Shown here one piece after another: positions 16,324 to 24,214 of a DNA stretch of 64,000 nucleotides. The translations under genes were made by a program, and so were the position numbers. How positions within the stretch are numbered: position 1 is the first letter of the stretch; each line of letters opens with the position of its first letter. Under the pieces are notes generated by a model, which searched no databases, was not told the DNA's origin, and saw only the letters and a list, made by a program, of their open reading frames with translations. Source of the stretch: Sphingobacterium sp. UBA4616 (GTDB lineage Bacteria; Bacteroidota; Bacteroidia; Sphingobacteriales; Sphingobacteriaceae); contig DGIS01000007.1 in assembly GCA_002386525.1 (NCBI GenBank), forward strand, positions 95,987 to 159,986, written 5' to 3'.

Positions 16324-18636
16324 ATGTTATTGACTAACAATTTAGGTTACCCTCGTGTGGGCGCGTTCCGCGAATTGAAAAAAGCCAATGAGGCCTATTG
16401 GGCTAAAAAATCTTCTGTTGAGGAATTATTGGACACCGCAAAAAAAATACGTGAAGGCAATTGGAAAACACAAAAAGATGCTGGAATAGATTTAATCCCT
16501 TCCAATGATTTCTCTTTTTACGATCAAGTATTGGATTTAACCCTTACGGTTGGTGCAATTCCTGCCCGTTACCATTCCTTATTGAATAAAGTAGACAACA
16601 ACTACAGCTTAGACTTATATTTTGCAATGGCACGCGGTTTCCAACAAGAGGGCATCGACGTGACAGCAATGGAAATGACCAAGTGGTTAGATACCAACTA
16701 CCACTACATGGTACCAGAATTTACAAAAGATCAAGAGTTTAAATTGACTTCTGAAAAATTCTTAAATGAATACAACGAGGCAAAATCATTGGGCATTGAT
16801 ACTAAACCAGTTTTACTTGGTCCGATCACTTACCTATTAATCGGTAAAGAAAAAGAAGCTGGCTTCGACAGGATCGATTTATTGGATAAACTTGTCCCTG
16901 TATACGAGCAAATATTGTCTAAACTAGCTGAAGCTGGTGCGCAATATGTTCAGATTGACGAACCTTTCTTAGCATTGGATTTAGATGCTAAAGTAAAAGC
17001 GCTATATCAGCCTACTTTTGAAAAATTAGCTGCAGCAGCAAAAAACATCAAATTAATCGCTACCACTTATTTCGAAGCGTTAAAAGATAACGAAGATATC
17101 GCGGTTAATTTGCCTATTCATGCTTTACATTTGGATCTTGTCCGTGGTGAAAACCAACTGGATACCGTTTTAGCTAAAGTTCCCGCTTCATTGACATTAT
17201 CTTTAGGTATTGTTGAAGGCCGTAACATCTGGAAAAACGATTACGAAAAGTCATTGGTTAAAATCAAGCAAGCAGTTGATGCATTAGGAAAAGACCGCGT
17301 TTGGGTGGCTCCTTCTTCATCGTTATTGCATGTTCCTTTTGACCTAGATAATGAGCATAATGAACAATCATTACCTGCTGAAGTAAAAAATTGGTTAGCC
17401 TTTGCCAAACAAAAATTAGCTGAAGTGAAAGACTTAGCTGTACTGGCAGAAGGCGAAGTTGGTGCGGAAACAGCGAAACGTTTTGAAGCGAACAAAGCTG
17501 CTGCTGAAAGCCGTCGCACTTCTCCATTAATTCACAAACCTGAAGTTAAAACACGTACAAGCAATATCACTGATGACGATGCAAAACGTACTTCAGCATT
17601 TGCAGACCGTAAAGCAGCGCAACAAGCGAAATTTAATTTGCCGGCATTCCCTACCACAACGATAGGTTCTTTTCCACAAACAAAAGATGTTCGTAAATGG
17701 AGAGCAGATTTGAAAAAAGGTGCTATTACACAAGCGGAATACGATAAAGCAATCGCAGAAGAAACTGAAAACACCATCCGTCTTCAAGAGCAATTGGACA
17801 TCGATGTTTTGGTACATGGGGAATTCGAGCGTAATGACATGGTGGAATACTTCGGTGAACAATTAGCCGGATACGCTTTCACACAAAACGGCTGGGTTCA
17901 GTCTTACGGTTCTCGCTGTGTTAAACCTCCAATTATCTATGGTGATGTCTACCGTCCAGAGGACATGACTGTACGTTGGTCATCTTACGCACAATCATTG
18001 ACAAACCGTCCGGTGAAAGGTATGTTAACAGGGCCTGTAACAATCTTGCAATGGTCTTTCGTTCGTAACGATCAACCGCGTTCAACAACAACTTACCAAA
18101 TTGCTTTGGCCATCTTGGATGAAGTACAAGCTTTGGAAAAAGCAGGTATCAAAATTATCCAAATTGATGAACCAGCTATCCGTGAAGGATTACCTTTACG
18201 TAAAGCTGATCAAAAAGATTACTTGAACTGGGCAGTACGTGCTTTCCGTGTTTCTTCTTCAAATGTAGAAGACGATACACAAATCCACACACACATGTGT
18301 TATTCAGAATTCAATAATGTAATCGAAGATATCGCTGCAATGGACGCTGATGTTATCACGATCGAGACTTCACGTTCTCAAATGAAATTATTGAATGCTT
18401 TCGCTGGCGACTTTAAATATCCAAATGATATTGGTCCAGGTGTTTATGATATTCACTCTCCACGTGTACCCAGCAAAGACGAGATGGTAGATCTATTGCG
18501 TAAAGCAAAAGCAGTAGTTCCGGCAGAACAACTTTGGGTTAATCCTGACTGCGGATTGAAGACCCGTGCTTGGCCAGAGACCAAAGCAGCTTTAGAGTCT
18601 ATGGTAGAAGCTGCCAAAATCTTAAGAGCAGAATAA
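16324..18636 (+). CDS. metE: Cobalamin-independent methionine synthase
   Basis: The 770-residue enzyme moves a methyl group from methyltetrahydrofolate polyglutamate to homocysteine. It has the duplicated barrel layout: the N-terminal half opens with 'NNLGYPRVGAFRELKKANE', and the C-terminal half starts near residue 440 with 'FPTTTIGSFPQTKDVR'. Zinc and homocysteine ligands are visible in 'IHTHMCYSEF' (His and Cys) and 'VNPDCGLKTR' (Cys). Expression is predicted to fall when S-adenosylmethionine is abundant, through the riboswitch just upstream. A strong terminator follows, so it is transcribed alone. Confidence 0.97.
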   Translation: MLLTNNLGYPRVGAFRELKKANEAYWAKKSSVEELLDTAKKIREGNWKTQKDAGIDLIPSNDFSFYDQVLDLTLTVGAIPARYHSLLNKVDNNYSLDLYFAMARGFQQEGIDVTAMEMTKWLDTNYHYMVPEFTKDQEFKLTSEKFLNEYNEAKSLGIDTKPVLLGPITYLLIGKEKEAGFDRIDLLDKLVPVYEQILSKLAEAGAQYVQIDEPFLALDLDAKVKALYQPTFEKLAAAAKNIKLIATTYFEALKDNEDIAVNLPIHALHLDLVRGENQLDTVLAKVPASLTLSLGIVEGRNIWKNDYEKSLVKIKQAVDALGKDRVWVAPSSSLLHVPFDLDNEHNEQSLPAEVKNWLAFAKQKLAEVKDLAVLAEGEVGAETAKRFEANKAAAESRRTSPLIHKPEVKTRTSNITDDDAKRTSAFADRKAAQQAKFNLPAFPTTTIGSFPQTKDVRKWRADLKKGAITQAEYDKAIAEETENTIRLQEQLDIDVLVHGEFERNDMVEYFGEQLAGYAFTQNGWVQSYGSRCVKPPIIYGDVYRPEDMTVRWSSYAQSLTNRPVKGMLTGPVTILQWSFVRNDQPRSTTTYQIALAILDEVQALEKAGIKIIQIDEPAIREGLPLRKADQKDYLNWAVRAFRVSSSNVEDDTQIHTHMCYSEFNNVIEDIAAMDADVITIETSRSQMKLLNAFAGDFKYPNDIGPGVYDIHSPRVPSKDEMVDLLRKAKAVVPAEQLWVNPDCGLKTRAWPETKAALESMVEAAKILRAE

Positions 18637-18654
18637 TTCTTAAACTATATTGAT

Positions 18655-18690
18655 AAAGCCCTGGGTGAAATTTCACCTAGGGCTTTTTTA
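18655..18690 (+). terminator. Intrinsic terminator of metE
   Basis: A long stem (aaagccctgggtgaa / ttcacctagggcttt with one mismatch) runs straight into a T tract, 18 nt after the metE stop. Confidence 0.92.
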
Positions 18691-18731
18691 TTGTACTCAT
18701 ATTAATCTAAAATTGTATCCAGATCGTGATC

Positions 18732-19262
18732 CTACTTAAGAGCAGTATTACTTTCTTTCTTACTATTTTTCCCACTTCCTTTACTAATTTCCTGTTTCCC
18801 CTTAATCCGATCCTCAATTGACTTCAGGCTTGACGAAAAATCAAGATCAACATTTTCAAGTTTCGCCATCTTTAACGCCTTCAACGCCTTTTTGTATTTT
18901 CTCATTTTTTCAAATAGAAGTGCTTTCTTTATCCAGATCCCTGCTAAGGGCATCGCCGGAAGTGTCAAAGCAAATTTAATCGTTTTTTTTGCAGCTTCAT
19001 ATTCTCCCATATCAATCAATGTCTGAATAAAATAAGGATATACTTCCACTGCCTGCACATTATGCGCCAAAGCTTCCTGGAAATACCTTTTTGCCTGCTC
19101 ATAATCAAACAACTGCTCGGCGTGAACTCTTCCCATCAAACACAGCGCCATTGTATTGGACTCATCATAAGACAGTGCATAGGATAAGGACTCCATGGTC
19201 TCCTCCAAATATATAGGATAGTTATCCAGCGCCTGAAGGACATATTTATTTACTGAATTCAT
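18732..19262 (-). CDS. TPR-repeat protein
   Basis: The product is an all-helical protein built of about three tetratricopeptide repeats: one near 'ESLSYALSYDESNTMALCLMG', the next at 'YFQEALAHNVQAVEVYPYFI', the next at 'KKTIKFALTLPAM', followed by a very basic tail ('KGKQEISKGSGKNSKKES'). No signal peptide or enzyme motif is present. Such proteins act as scaffolds; the partner is unknown. The start was set at ATG 19262, giving 176 residues; the frame is open to 19355 but the extra part looks non-coding. The gene stands alone between metE and a 420-bp gap. Confidence 0.72.
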   Translation of the reverse strand: MNSVNKYVLQALDNYPIYLEETMESLSYALSYDESNTMALCLMGRVHAEQLFDYEQAKRYFQEALAHNVQAVEVYPYFIQTLIDMGEYEAAKKTIKFALTLPAMPLAGIWIKKALLFEKMRKYKKALKALKMAKLENVDLDFSSSLKSIEDRIKGKQEISKGSGKNSKKESNTALK

Positions 19263-19685
19263 AAAATTTTCTAAAACATAACATTCATATCCAGCTTTCA
19301 TAATAACACTTGAAAGTAACTGGATTTTTAAAATTCCATAATAAGCTAAGCACATTGGAAAAATGGACTACTATTTAGAGCGCCAAGTTTTAGCCAATAG
19401 CAACGTAGGTTATTTAACGTATTAAGAAAGAAGATTAGGAAAGGGCCGTATTCCGAAGAATATTCCCGAGAATCTTCTCTGTGGACGAAGCGGGATTTTC
19501 TAATATAGCAAACATATTCTTCCGTTTTTATTAATTAATCTATTGAATTACAAAGATTCAAAATATTTACCAAATTCCCAAAAACTTGTGATTATTAATC
19601 TCTTAAATCCTACAACGTGCTATTGGCGCATTATTGTCGCATCAATTTCGCTAAAATTTAACGACTATTTCCTCATATTTGGACT
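19263..19685. other. Intergenic region between the TPR and XRE genes
   Basis: This stretch of about 420 bases separates two divergent genes. I see no RNA gene, strong hairpin or conserved open frame. Confidence 0.5.
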
Positions 19686-20276
19686 ATGGAAAATCAATCA
19701 GCTAATCAATTCATCAAACTATCAAGAAAACGTAAGGGATTAACGCAACAGGAACTCGCCGATCAAGCAGGGGTATCGCTAAGAACGGTGCAACGCATAG
19801 AAAAAGGCACTGAAGAAATTAGTGGATTTAGTCTCAAACAAATTAGTCAAATTTTAGAAATACCTCTAGAACAACTCATTATGCCAAATGTAAATCAAAT
19901 CAGTATCGACAACAATCAAACAGGAAGTATTAAAGCTTTATATTTAGCATCGCTTACCTTTCTGATCAATCCATTATTAGGTTTATTGGTCCCAGCAATT
20001 ATGGGCTATACGAAACAAAACAAAGACGCTTTATACAGTAAGCACCTAAAAAGAATAATTGTAATACATGCTGTTGGACTATTTTTTCTAGGAAGTTTCA
20101 TAGGCTATATCATTATTGCAGATTTTTTTAAGATTGCACTACCGTCTTTTTTAAGCGATATCTTCAATAGTGCCTATTTTTTACTCATCCCGGTATGCTA
20201 TTACATCGTGATTCTAGCGTTTACTATTTCTAATTATATCGCAATAAGAAAGGCCAAGCTCAGTTCTGCAAACTAA
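19686..20276 (+). CDS. XRE-family regulator with a C-terminal membrane domain
   Basis: Residues 1-65 form a Cro/CI helix-turn-helix ('KRKGLTQQELADQAGVSLRT', then 'VQRIEKG'). After a short linker come four hydrophobic stretches (about residues 83-105, 122-145, 150-170 and 172-190) that look like membrane helices. The protein is therefore likely a membrane-anchored DNA-binding protein, a design seen in many Bacteroidota. Its targets are unknown. It has no adjacent partner gene on its strand, and the zinc-ribbon gene downstream is convergent. Confidence 0.85.
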   Translation: MENQSANQFIKLSRKRKGLTQQELADQAGVSLRTVQRIEKGTEEISGFSLKQISQILEIPLEQLIMPNVNQISIDNNQTGSIKALYLASLTFLINPLLGLLVPAIMGYTKQNKDALYSKHLKRIIVIHAVGLFFLGSFIGYIIIADFFKIALPSFLSDIFNSAYFLLIPVCYYIVILAFTISNYIAIRKAKLSSAN

Positions 20277-20307
20277 ACCAATACAAATGAATCTATTGCA
20301 GTCAAAA

Positions 20308-20673
20308 TCACAGCGGCTTCTTTTGAACGATTAACACCCAATCTTTCTCAAGCAACAGATAGCCTGTTTCATAAATAAACTGGTAAGTTTGACCTTTGTT
20401 GTTGGAAAAAATATGAGTATGGAATTTAAAATCAAACCCCAATTGTTTTAACTTTTCACGCTGTATTTTGACCATCCCCTCCCCGTTCAAGGTATCTAAC
20501 AATATACGGCGGTTTTTTCGCAGGATATTATTCACGTTACGCACCAAATTGGTTTGGTCGCTATTTAATTTATTATTATAGGCATTCCGACAAGCATCAT
20601 CACAAAATCGCTTGTCAGAACGGCCACGTATACCCTTGCCACATTCAAGGCAAACTCTCTCAACAGAACTCAT
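20308..20673 (-). CDS. Zinc-ribbon protein (DUF2116-like)
   Basis: The 121-residue protein starts with a compact zinc ribbon: 'CLECGKGIRGRSDKRFC' followed by 'DDACRNAYN', giving a CxxC and CxxxC ligand set. A basic helical middle part ('RKNRRILLDTLNGEG') and a hydrophobic beta-rich tail follow ('FKFHTHIFSNNKGQTYQFIY'). It resembles small Zn-ribbon proteins seen in Bacteroidota and may bind nucleic acid, but no function is known. It is divergent from ssb. Confidence 0.75.
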   Translation of the reverse strand: MSSVERVCLECGKGIRGRSDKRFCDDACRNAYNNKLNSDQTNLVRNVNNILRKNRRILLDTLNGEGMVKIQREKLKQLGFDFKFHTHIFSNNKGQTYQFIYETGYLLLEKDWVLIVQKKPL

Positions 20674-20847
20674 AGAAAATTACTAAACGACAACAAACGG
20701 TTACAATCGACTACAGTCGAATACAAATGGTAAATAGACGAATAAGATGTATGTCCCTTCTCATCTTTGCTCTAGATCATTCGGTGTCAAAAGCCAATGA
20801 ACATCAACTAAAATAAGAATTATTAAAAACATTTAAAAATTAGACAC

Positions 20848-21243
20848 ATGAGCACATTACGTAACAAAGTACAGTTAGTAGGTCATCTTGGAAATGACCC
20901 GATCATCAAAACAACTTCCACAGGTACAAATTATTCCATATTACGTCTCGCCACCAATGATCTATTTAAGAACAAAGCCGGAGAATGGGTCGAGGAAGTC
21001 CAGTGGCATACACTCGTAGTATGGGGAAATCAAAATACGACCATAGAAAAGAAATGTCAACGCGGAACGAAGCTGATGGTTGAAGGTAAGCTCACCTATC
21101 GCAACTATGAGAACGCAGAAGGAGTAAAACAATATGTCACTGAAATTAAAGTGGATAGTTTCATGGTTTTATCAGACCCTAACAGCGCTAAAGAAGAACC
21201 TCCTACCCTTGAAGATGAAAGTGAAGATGATCTCCCCTTCTAA
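20848..21243 (+). CDS. ssb: Single-stranded DNA-binding protein
   Basis: The 131-residue protein has an OB fold from 'MSTLRNKVQLVGHLGNDPI' to 'YVTEIKVDSFMVL' and a short linker ending in the acidic tip 'DESEDDLPF', which recruits repair and replication proteins. It binds single-stranded DNA in replication and recombination. Bacteroidota often carry more than one ssb, and this one is not next to rpsF/rplI, so it may be a secondary copy. Confidence 0.93.
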   Translation: MSTLRNKVQLVGHLGNDPIIKTTSTGTNYSILRLATNDLFKNKAGEWVEEVQWHTLVVWGNQNTTIEKKCQRGTKLMVEGKLTYRNYENAEGVKQYVTEIKVDSFMVLSDPNSAKEEPPTLEDESEDDLPF

Positions 21244-21253
21244 TAAAAGAAAA

Positions 21254-21280
21254 AGGTAGGACAAGATATTAGTCCTACCT
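21254..21280. terminator. Hairpin between ssb and the convergent XRE gene
   Basis: A 9-bp perfect stem (aggtaggac / gtcctacct, 9-nt loop). A T-rich run follows on the minus strand only, so it best terminates transcripts arriving from the XRE gene, though it may also protect the end of the ssb mRNA. Confidence 0.6.
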
Positions 21281-21354
21281 TAAACTACATATCCATTGCT
21301 GATACATTTGTTTTTAAACGGTAAACACCCTTAGCCACTGAAGACTTGCCCTCA

Positions 21355-22014
21355 TCAGATACGCTCATATTTACCATATAACTTCCAAAAATATTCTTTC
21401 TCAGTCAATATAAAATCAACTTTCTTCCAAGCATTTAGGACCAGATTAATTTCCTTATCCGCTAAACTATATTTCCCAATAAAAAATTCTTGAGCGGAGA
21501 AGTATAAACCAAAAGCGTTGTCCAGGGTATGCAAACTTTCGATATCGACCTCTTCGAAAAACAAAATTACATGCGAGTTCACTATGAAATCACTTGGCGC
21601 GGGAATAGCATCCGAAAACTCAATAGCTATACATCTATTGCGGCTTTGCACAGGAAATTCAATTACCGGAAGTTCGTTGAATTTTGAAAAATGAGCGCTC
21701 GCTTCGAGAACAGCTTCCCTCTCCAAAAAAGGAATTTGCAAAAACCTCTTATTCCCGATCACCGGTACATTAGCCTGAAAATAATCATTGAAATTGAGAA
21801 TTTCATTGACAGAAAGATTCCTTTCAATGAGGTGCTGCACAGGAATGCCAAAATAATTTGCAATTTTTAGAACAATTTCAATTTTCGGCTCTGCACGCAT
21901 TTCTTCGTAAGAAGAAATATTCCCTCTAGTAAGATTAAAAACATCCCCGAAAGCCTGTTGGCTCATTCCTTTCACTTTTCTTAATTTCTTAATGTTGTTT
22001 CCTACGTGACTCAT
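21355..22014 (-). CDS. XRE-family regulator with S24-like C-terminus, divergent to the membrane-stress operon
   Basis: From ATG 22014 ('MSHVGNNIKKLRKVKGMSQ') the product has 219 residues. A helix-turn-helix covers residues 5-65 ('MSQQAFGDVFNLTRGNISS', 'YEEMRAEPKIEIV'). The rest resembles the LexA/CI dimerisation fold, but the catalytic serine block is not recognisable, so self-cleavage is doubtful. The frame is open to 22074, but the extra 20 residues are Phe/Lys-rich and lie in the regulatory region. The gene is divergent from the YbjN-PspA-flotillin-ATPase operon, and the shared control region contains palindromic TGCAAA/TTTGCA sites. Control of itself and that operon is inferred. Confidence 0.85.
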   Translation of the reverse strand: MSHVGNNIKKLRKVKGMSQQAFGDVFNLTRGNISSYEEMRAEPKIEIVLKIANYFGIPVQHLIERNLSVNEILNFNDYFQANVPVIGNKRFLQIPFLEREAVLEASAHFSKFNELPVIEFPVQSRNRCIAIEFSDAIPAPSDFIVNSHVILFFEEVDIESLHTLDNAFGLYFSAQEFFIGKYSLADKEINLVLNAWKKVDFILTEKEYFWKLYGKYERI

Positions 22015-22036
22015 TTTAAAAAAAAATTGAATTATT

Positions 22037-22076
22037 TTTGCAAAATATTTTTGCATTTTATTATCTTTATGCAAAG
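22037..22076 (+). promoter_or_regulatory. Promoter of the PspA-flotillin-ATPase operon with overlapping palindromic operator
   Basis: TTTG (22037-22040) and TATCTTTA (22062-22069) are 21 nt apart, close to Bacteroidota promoter spacing. The same bases contain the palindrome TGCAAAA-tat-TTTTGCA (22039-22055) and a second pairing TTTGCAT (22050-22056) with ATGCAAA (22069-22075). A repressor bound here would cover both promoter boxes. The divergent XRE protein is the obvious candidate. Confidence 0.65.
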
Positions 22077-22105
22077 AATATGTGCAATATATAAAAAACT
22101 TGATT

Positions 22106-22495
22106 ATGTACTTCTCAAAAATTGAAAATTATATCGCCAATATTGGTTATACCATTACTCATAAGGATAAAAAAGAGGGGGTTTTTGTCATCGAAAATGA
22201 AGATGATGGAATTCGTAACCTCATCGTAGGCGTTGCACAACCCATCGTTATTTTTGAGCAATACCTTTTTACCATAAGCAATGAGAACATCGATATGTTC
22301 AAATCATTATTGATAAAAAATAGAGATATTATCCACGGCGGTTTTGCATTGACAGAAGACGGTACCAAAGTTATATTTCGATATACATTACAAATACACA
22401 ATCTCGACCAAAATGAATTTGATGCTGCCATCAATTCGCTGAGTCTTTTAATGAGTGAATATTATAATCAGTTAATAAGTTTTTCAAAATTATAG
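22106..22495 (+). CDS. YbjN/Tir-chaperone-like protein
   Basis: The 129-residue product (start ATG 22106, 'MYFSKIENYIANIGYTITH') has the alpha-beta pattern of YbjN and type III secretion chaperone (CesT/Tir) folds. Typical segments are 'LIVGVAQPIVIFEQYLF', 'MFKSLLIKNRDIIHGGFAL' and 'LQIHNLDQNEFDAAINSLS'. It has no signal peptide, so it is cytoplasmic. It ends 4 nt before pspA and is certainly part of that operon. In other bacteria similar small proteins occur beside PspA genes; a chaperone or adaptor role is inferred. GTG at 22082 is a less likely start. Confidence 0.75.
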   Translation: MYFSKIENYIANIGYTITHKDKKEGVFVIENEDDGIRNLIVGVAQPIVIFEQYLFTISNENIDMFKSLLIKNRDIIHGGFALTEDGTKVIFRYTLQIHNLDQNEFDAAINSLSLLMSEYYNQLISFSKL

Positions 22496-22499
22496 AATA

Positions 22500-23207
22500 A
22501 TGAATATTTTTAAGAGAATTTTCAGAATCGGTCAAGCAGAAATTCACGCGGTCGTGGATAAAATGGAAGACCCCATCAAAATGACGGAACAAGGTATCCG
22601 TGAGATGAAAGAGGACCTAGAACAATCGTTGGAAGCCTATGCCAAAGTGAAAGCGTTGGCCATACGCACCCAAAACAATGGTGAAAAGAAAAAAGAAGAA
22701 GCCCATGAATTTGAAAACAAAGCTATTCTTTTACTTCAAAAAGCACAAAAGGGCGAGCTGACAACAGAAAAGGCAGAAGGCTTGGCAAAAGAAGCATTGC
22801 TTTTGAAAAAACAGTTATTAATCGAAGCTGGAGAATTAGAGAAACAAGCAGTGATTCATCAAAGTTCAGCCGACGAGCTACACAAAAATGTAGACATTCT
22901 AAAATTCAACATATCGAAGTGGGAAAGTGAACTTTCAACTTTAAAAGCACGTGTTAAAGTTTCCAATGCAGCCAAAATGGTCAATAAACAGCTCGCTAAT
23001 ATCGATTCTAACAGTACAATTTCTATGTTGGAGCGCATGAAAGAAAAGGTCGAAGAAGATGAAGCCTTGGCCAAAGCATATGGTGAAATCGCAACGAGCA
23101 ACAAAAGCAAGATAGATGAGATCAATGAGAACCTCAGTGGTTCTGACTCCGTCAACAATGAATTGGAAGAGTTAAAACGAAAATTAAATGGCGATGCGGA
23201 GATTTGA
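22500..23207 (+). CDS. PspA/IM30 (ESCRT-III-like) membrane protein
   Basis: The 235-residue protein is almost entirely helical and matches PspA/Vipp1. An amphipathic N-terminus ('MNIFKRIFRIGQAEIHAVVDK', the helix that inserts in membranes) precedes 'MEDPIKMTEQGIREMKEDLE' and a long coiled coil to about residue 220. Family members form rods or rings that bind damaged inner membrane. No pspB/C or pspF partners are present; instead the gene sits between a YbjN-like protein and DUF4177, OB-fold and flotillin genes. Its stop overlaps the start of the DUF4177 gene. Confidence 0.9.
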   Translation: MNIFKRIFRIGQAEIHAVVDKMEDPIKMTEQGIREMKEDLEQSLEAYAKVKALAIRTQNNGEKKKEEAHEFENKAILLLQKAQKGELTTEKAEGLAKEALLLKKQLLIEAGELEKQAVIHQSSADELHKNVDILKFNISKWESELSTLKARVKVSNAAKMVNKQLANIDSNSTISMLERMKEKVEEDEALAKAYGEIATSNKSKIDEINENLSGSDSVNNELEELKRKLNGDAEI

Positions 23208-23388
23208 GTATAAAACAGTCAAAATCGAGCCCAAAGGTTTCTGGGGAACCAAATTGGATCCGGACAAAATCGACGAGATCCTGAATGATTTAGGTAATCA
23301 GGGCTGGGAATTAGTTGCGATGCAAGACTTGGAGGTCAATGGTCACTCTTGGTCGTTTCATTACACGTTCAAACGAGAAAGAATTTAA
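23194..23388 (+). CDS. DUF4177 protein
   Basis: The 64-residue product is a complete DUF4177 domain: 'RRFEYKTVKIEPKGFWG', 'LNDLGNQGWELVAMQDL', 'SFHYTFKRE'. The 'LGNQGWELV' motif is diagnostic. The function is unknown; the fold is a small beta sheet with one helix, usually cytoplasmic. It overlaps the end of pspA by 14 bases and precedes the OB-fold gene by 12 nt, so translation is probably coupled. ATG 23194 fits the family start; ATG 23188 adds two residues. Confidence 0.85.
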   Translation: MRRFEYKTVKIEPKGFWGTKLDPDKIDEILNDLGNQGWELVAMQDLEVNGHSWSFHYTFKRERI

Positions 23389-23400
23389 AAGAAAAATACG

Positions 23401-24126
23401 ATGACAGAACTAATCAATATCTTATTTAATCCATTATCTAATGGAATTATGACAGTACTAACAGGCCTGTCTGTAGTGTATTGGTTATTTATGTTTTTGA
23501 TGGGTGACGGAGTGAATTTCTTTGATGCAGATGCAGATATAGACCTTCACCCTACCCCCGATGTTACTGATGTTGACGGCACCCATGATATCGCACCTGA
23601 GGGATCCGATCATGCAAACCATCATCATACAAATACCGATAGTCATGGAGAACCAGGTTTCTTCGCAAAGGCGATGGATTACATCAATGTTGGAAAAGTG
23701 CCGATCATGCTGATTGTGACCTTGTTTAAATTTATAGGCTGGATTATTACCATCGTTTCCTCACTCTTTATCGACGTTGCTTCATGGGGTATAAAGTCGG
23801 TCTTAATCCTAATACCGGTATTCATTATCACCTTTATTTTAATGCATTTTCTCACTAAGCCACTAGCTAAAATGTTTAAAAGCATCGGTTACAATGGCGA
23901 AGAAAGCCATGATTTCCTTGGTCGCATGGGCAAAATGCGCGCAAGCATTGAAGGTAAAAAAATAGGCTCCGCAGAATTTATCATTCAACAGGATCCCATC
24001 CGCCTCAATGTAGTCAGCCACAATGGGGAGAAAATCGCTTATGGAGATGACGTTATTATTGTCGACGAATCTAGGGACAAAAAATATTATTATGTCACAA
24101 AGGAAATCACCATAGACAATATTTAA
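23401..24126 (+). CDS. OB-fold membrane protein (NfeD/YqiJ-like)
   Basis: The 241-residue protein has a membrane helix near residues 16-38, a His/Asp-rich stretch (about residues 40-85, including 'HDIAPEGSDHANHHHTNTDS'), two or three more helices (about 100-155) and a C-terminal OB-fold ('LGRMGKMRASIEGKKIGSAE' to 'YGDDVIIVDESRDKKYYYV'). NfeD/YqiJ-like proteins are encoded next to flotillins and are thought to act with them in the membrane. That is the case here, with flotillin starting 88 nt later. The His/Asp-rich loop could bind metal, which is an inference. Confidence 0.85.
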   Translation: MTELINILFNPLSNGIMTVLTGLSVVYWLFMFLMGDGVNFFDADADIDLHPTPDVTDVDGTHDIAPEGSDHANHHHTNTDSHGEPGFFAKAMDYINVGKVPIMLIVTLFKFIGWIITIVSSLFIDVASWGIKSVLILIPVFIITFILMHFLTKPLAKMFKSIGYNGEESHDFLGRMGKMRASIEGKKIGSAEFIIQQDPIRLNVVSHNGEKIAYGDDVIIVDESRDKKYYYVTKEITIDNI

Positions 24127-24214
24127 AATCGATGCGGAAAACAGAATCGCCGTGTCATTCAGAAGCTTCTGCAAGCAAAATTTAAATACTAAAATCTAAA
24201 TAAATACGAATCAT

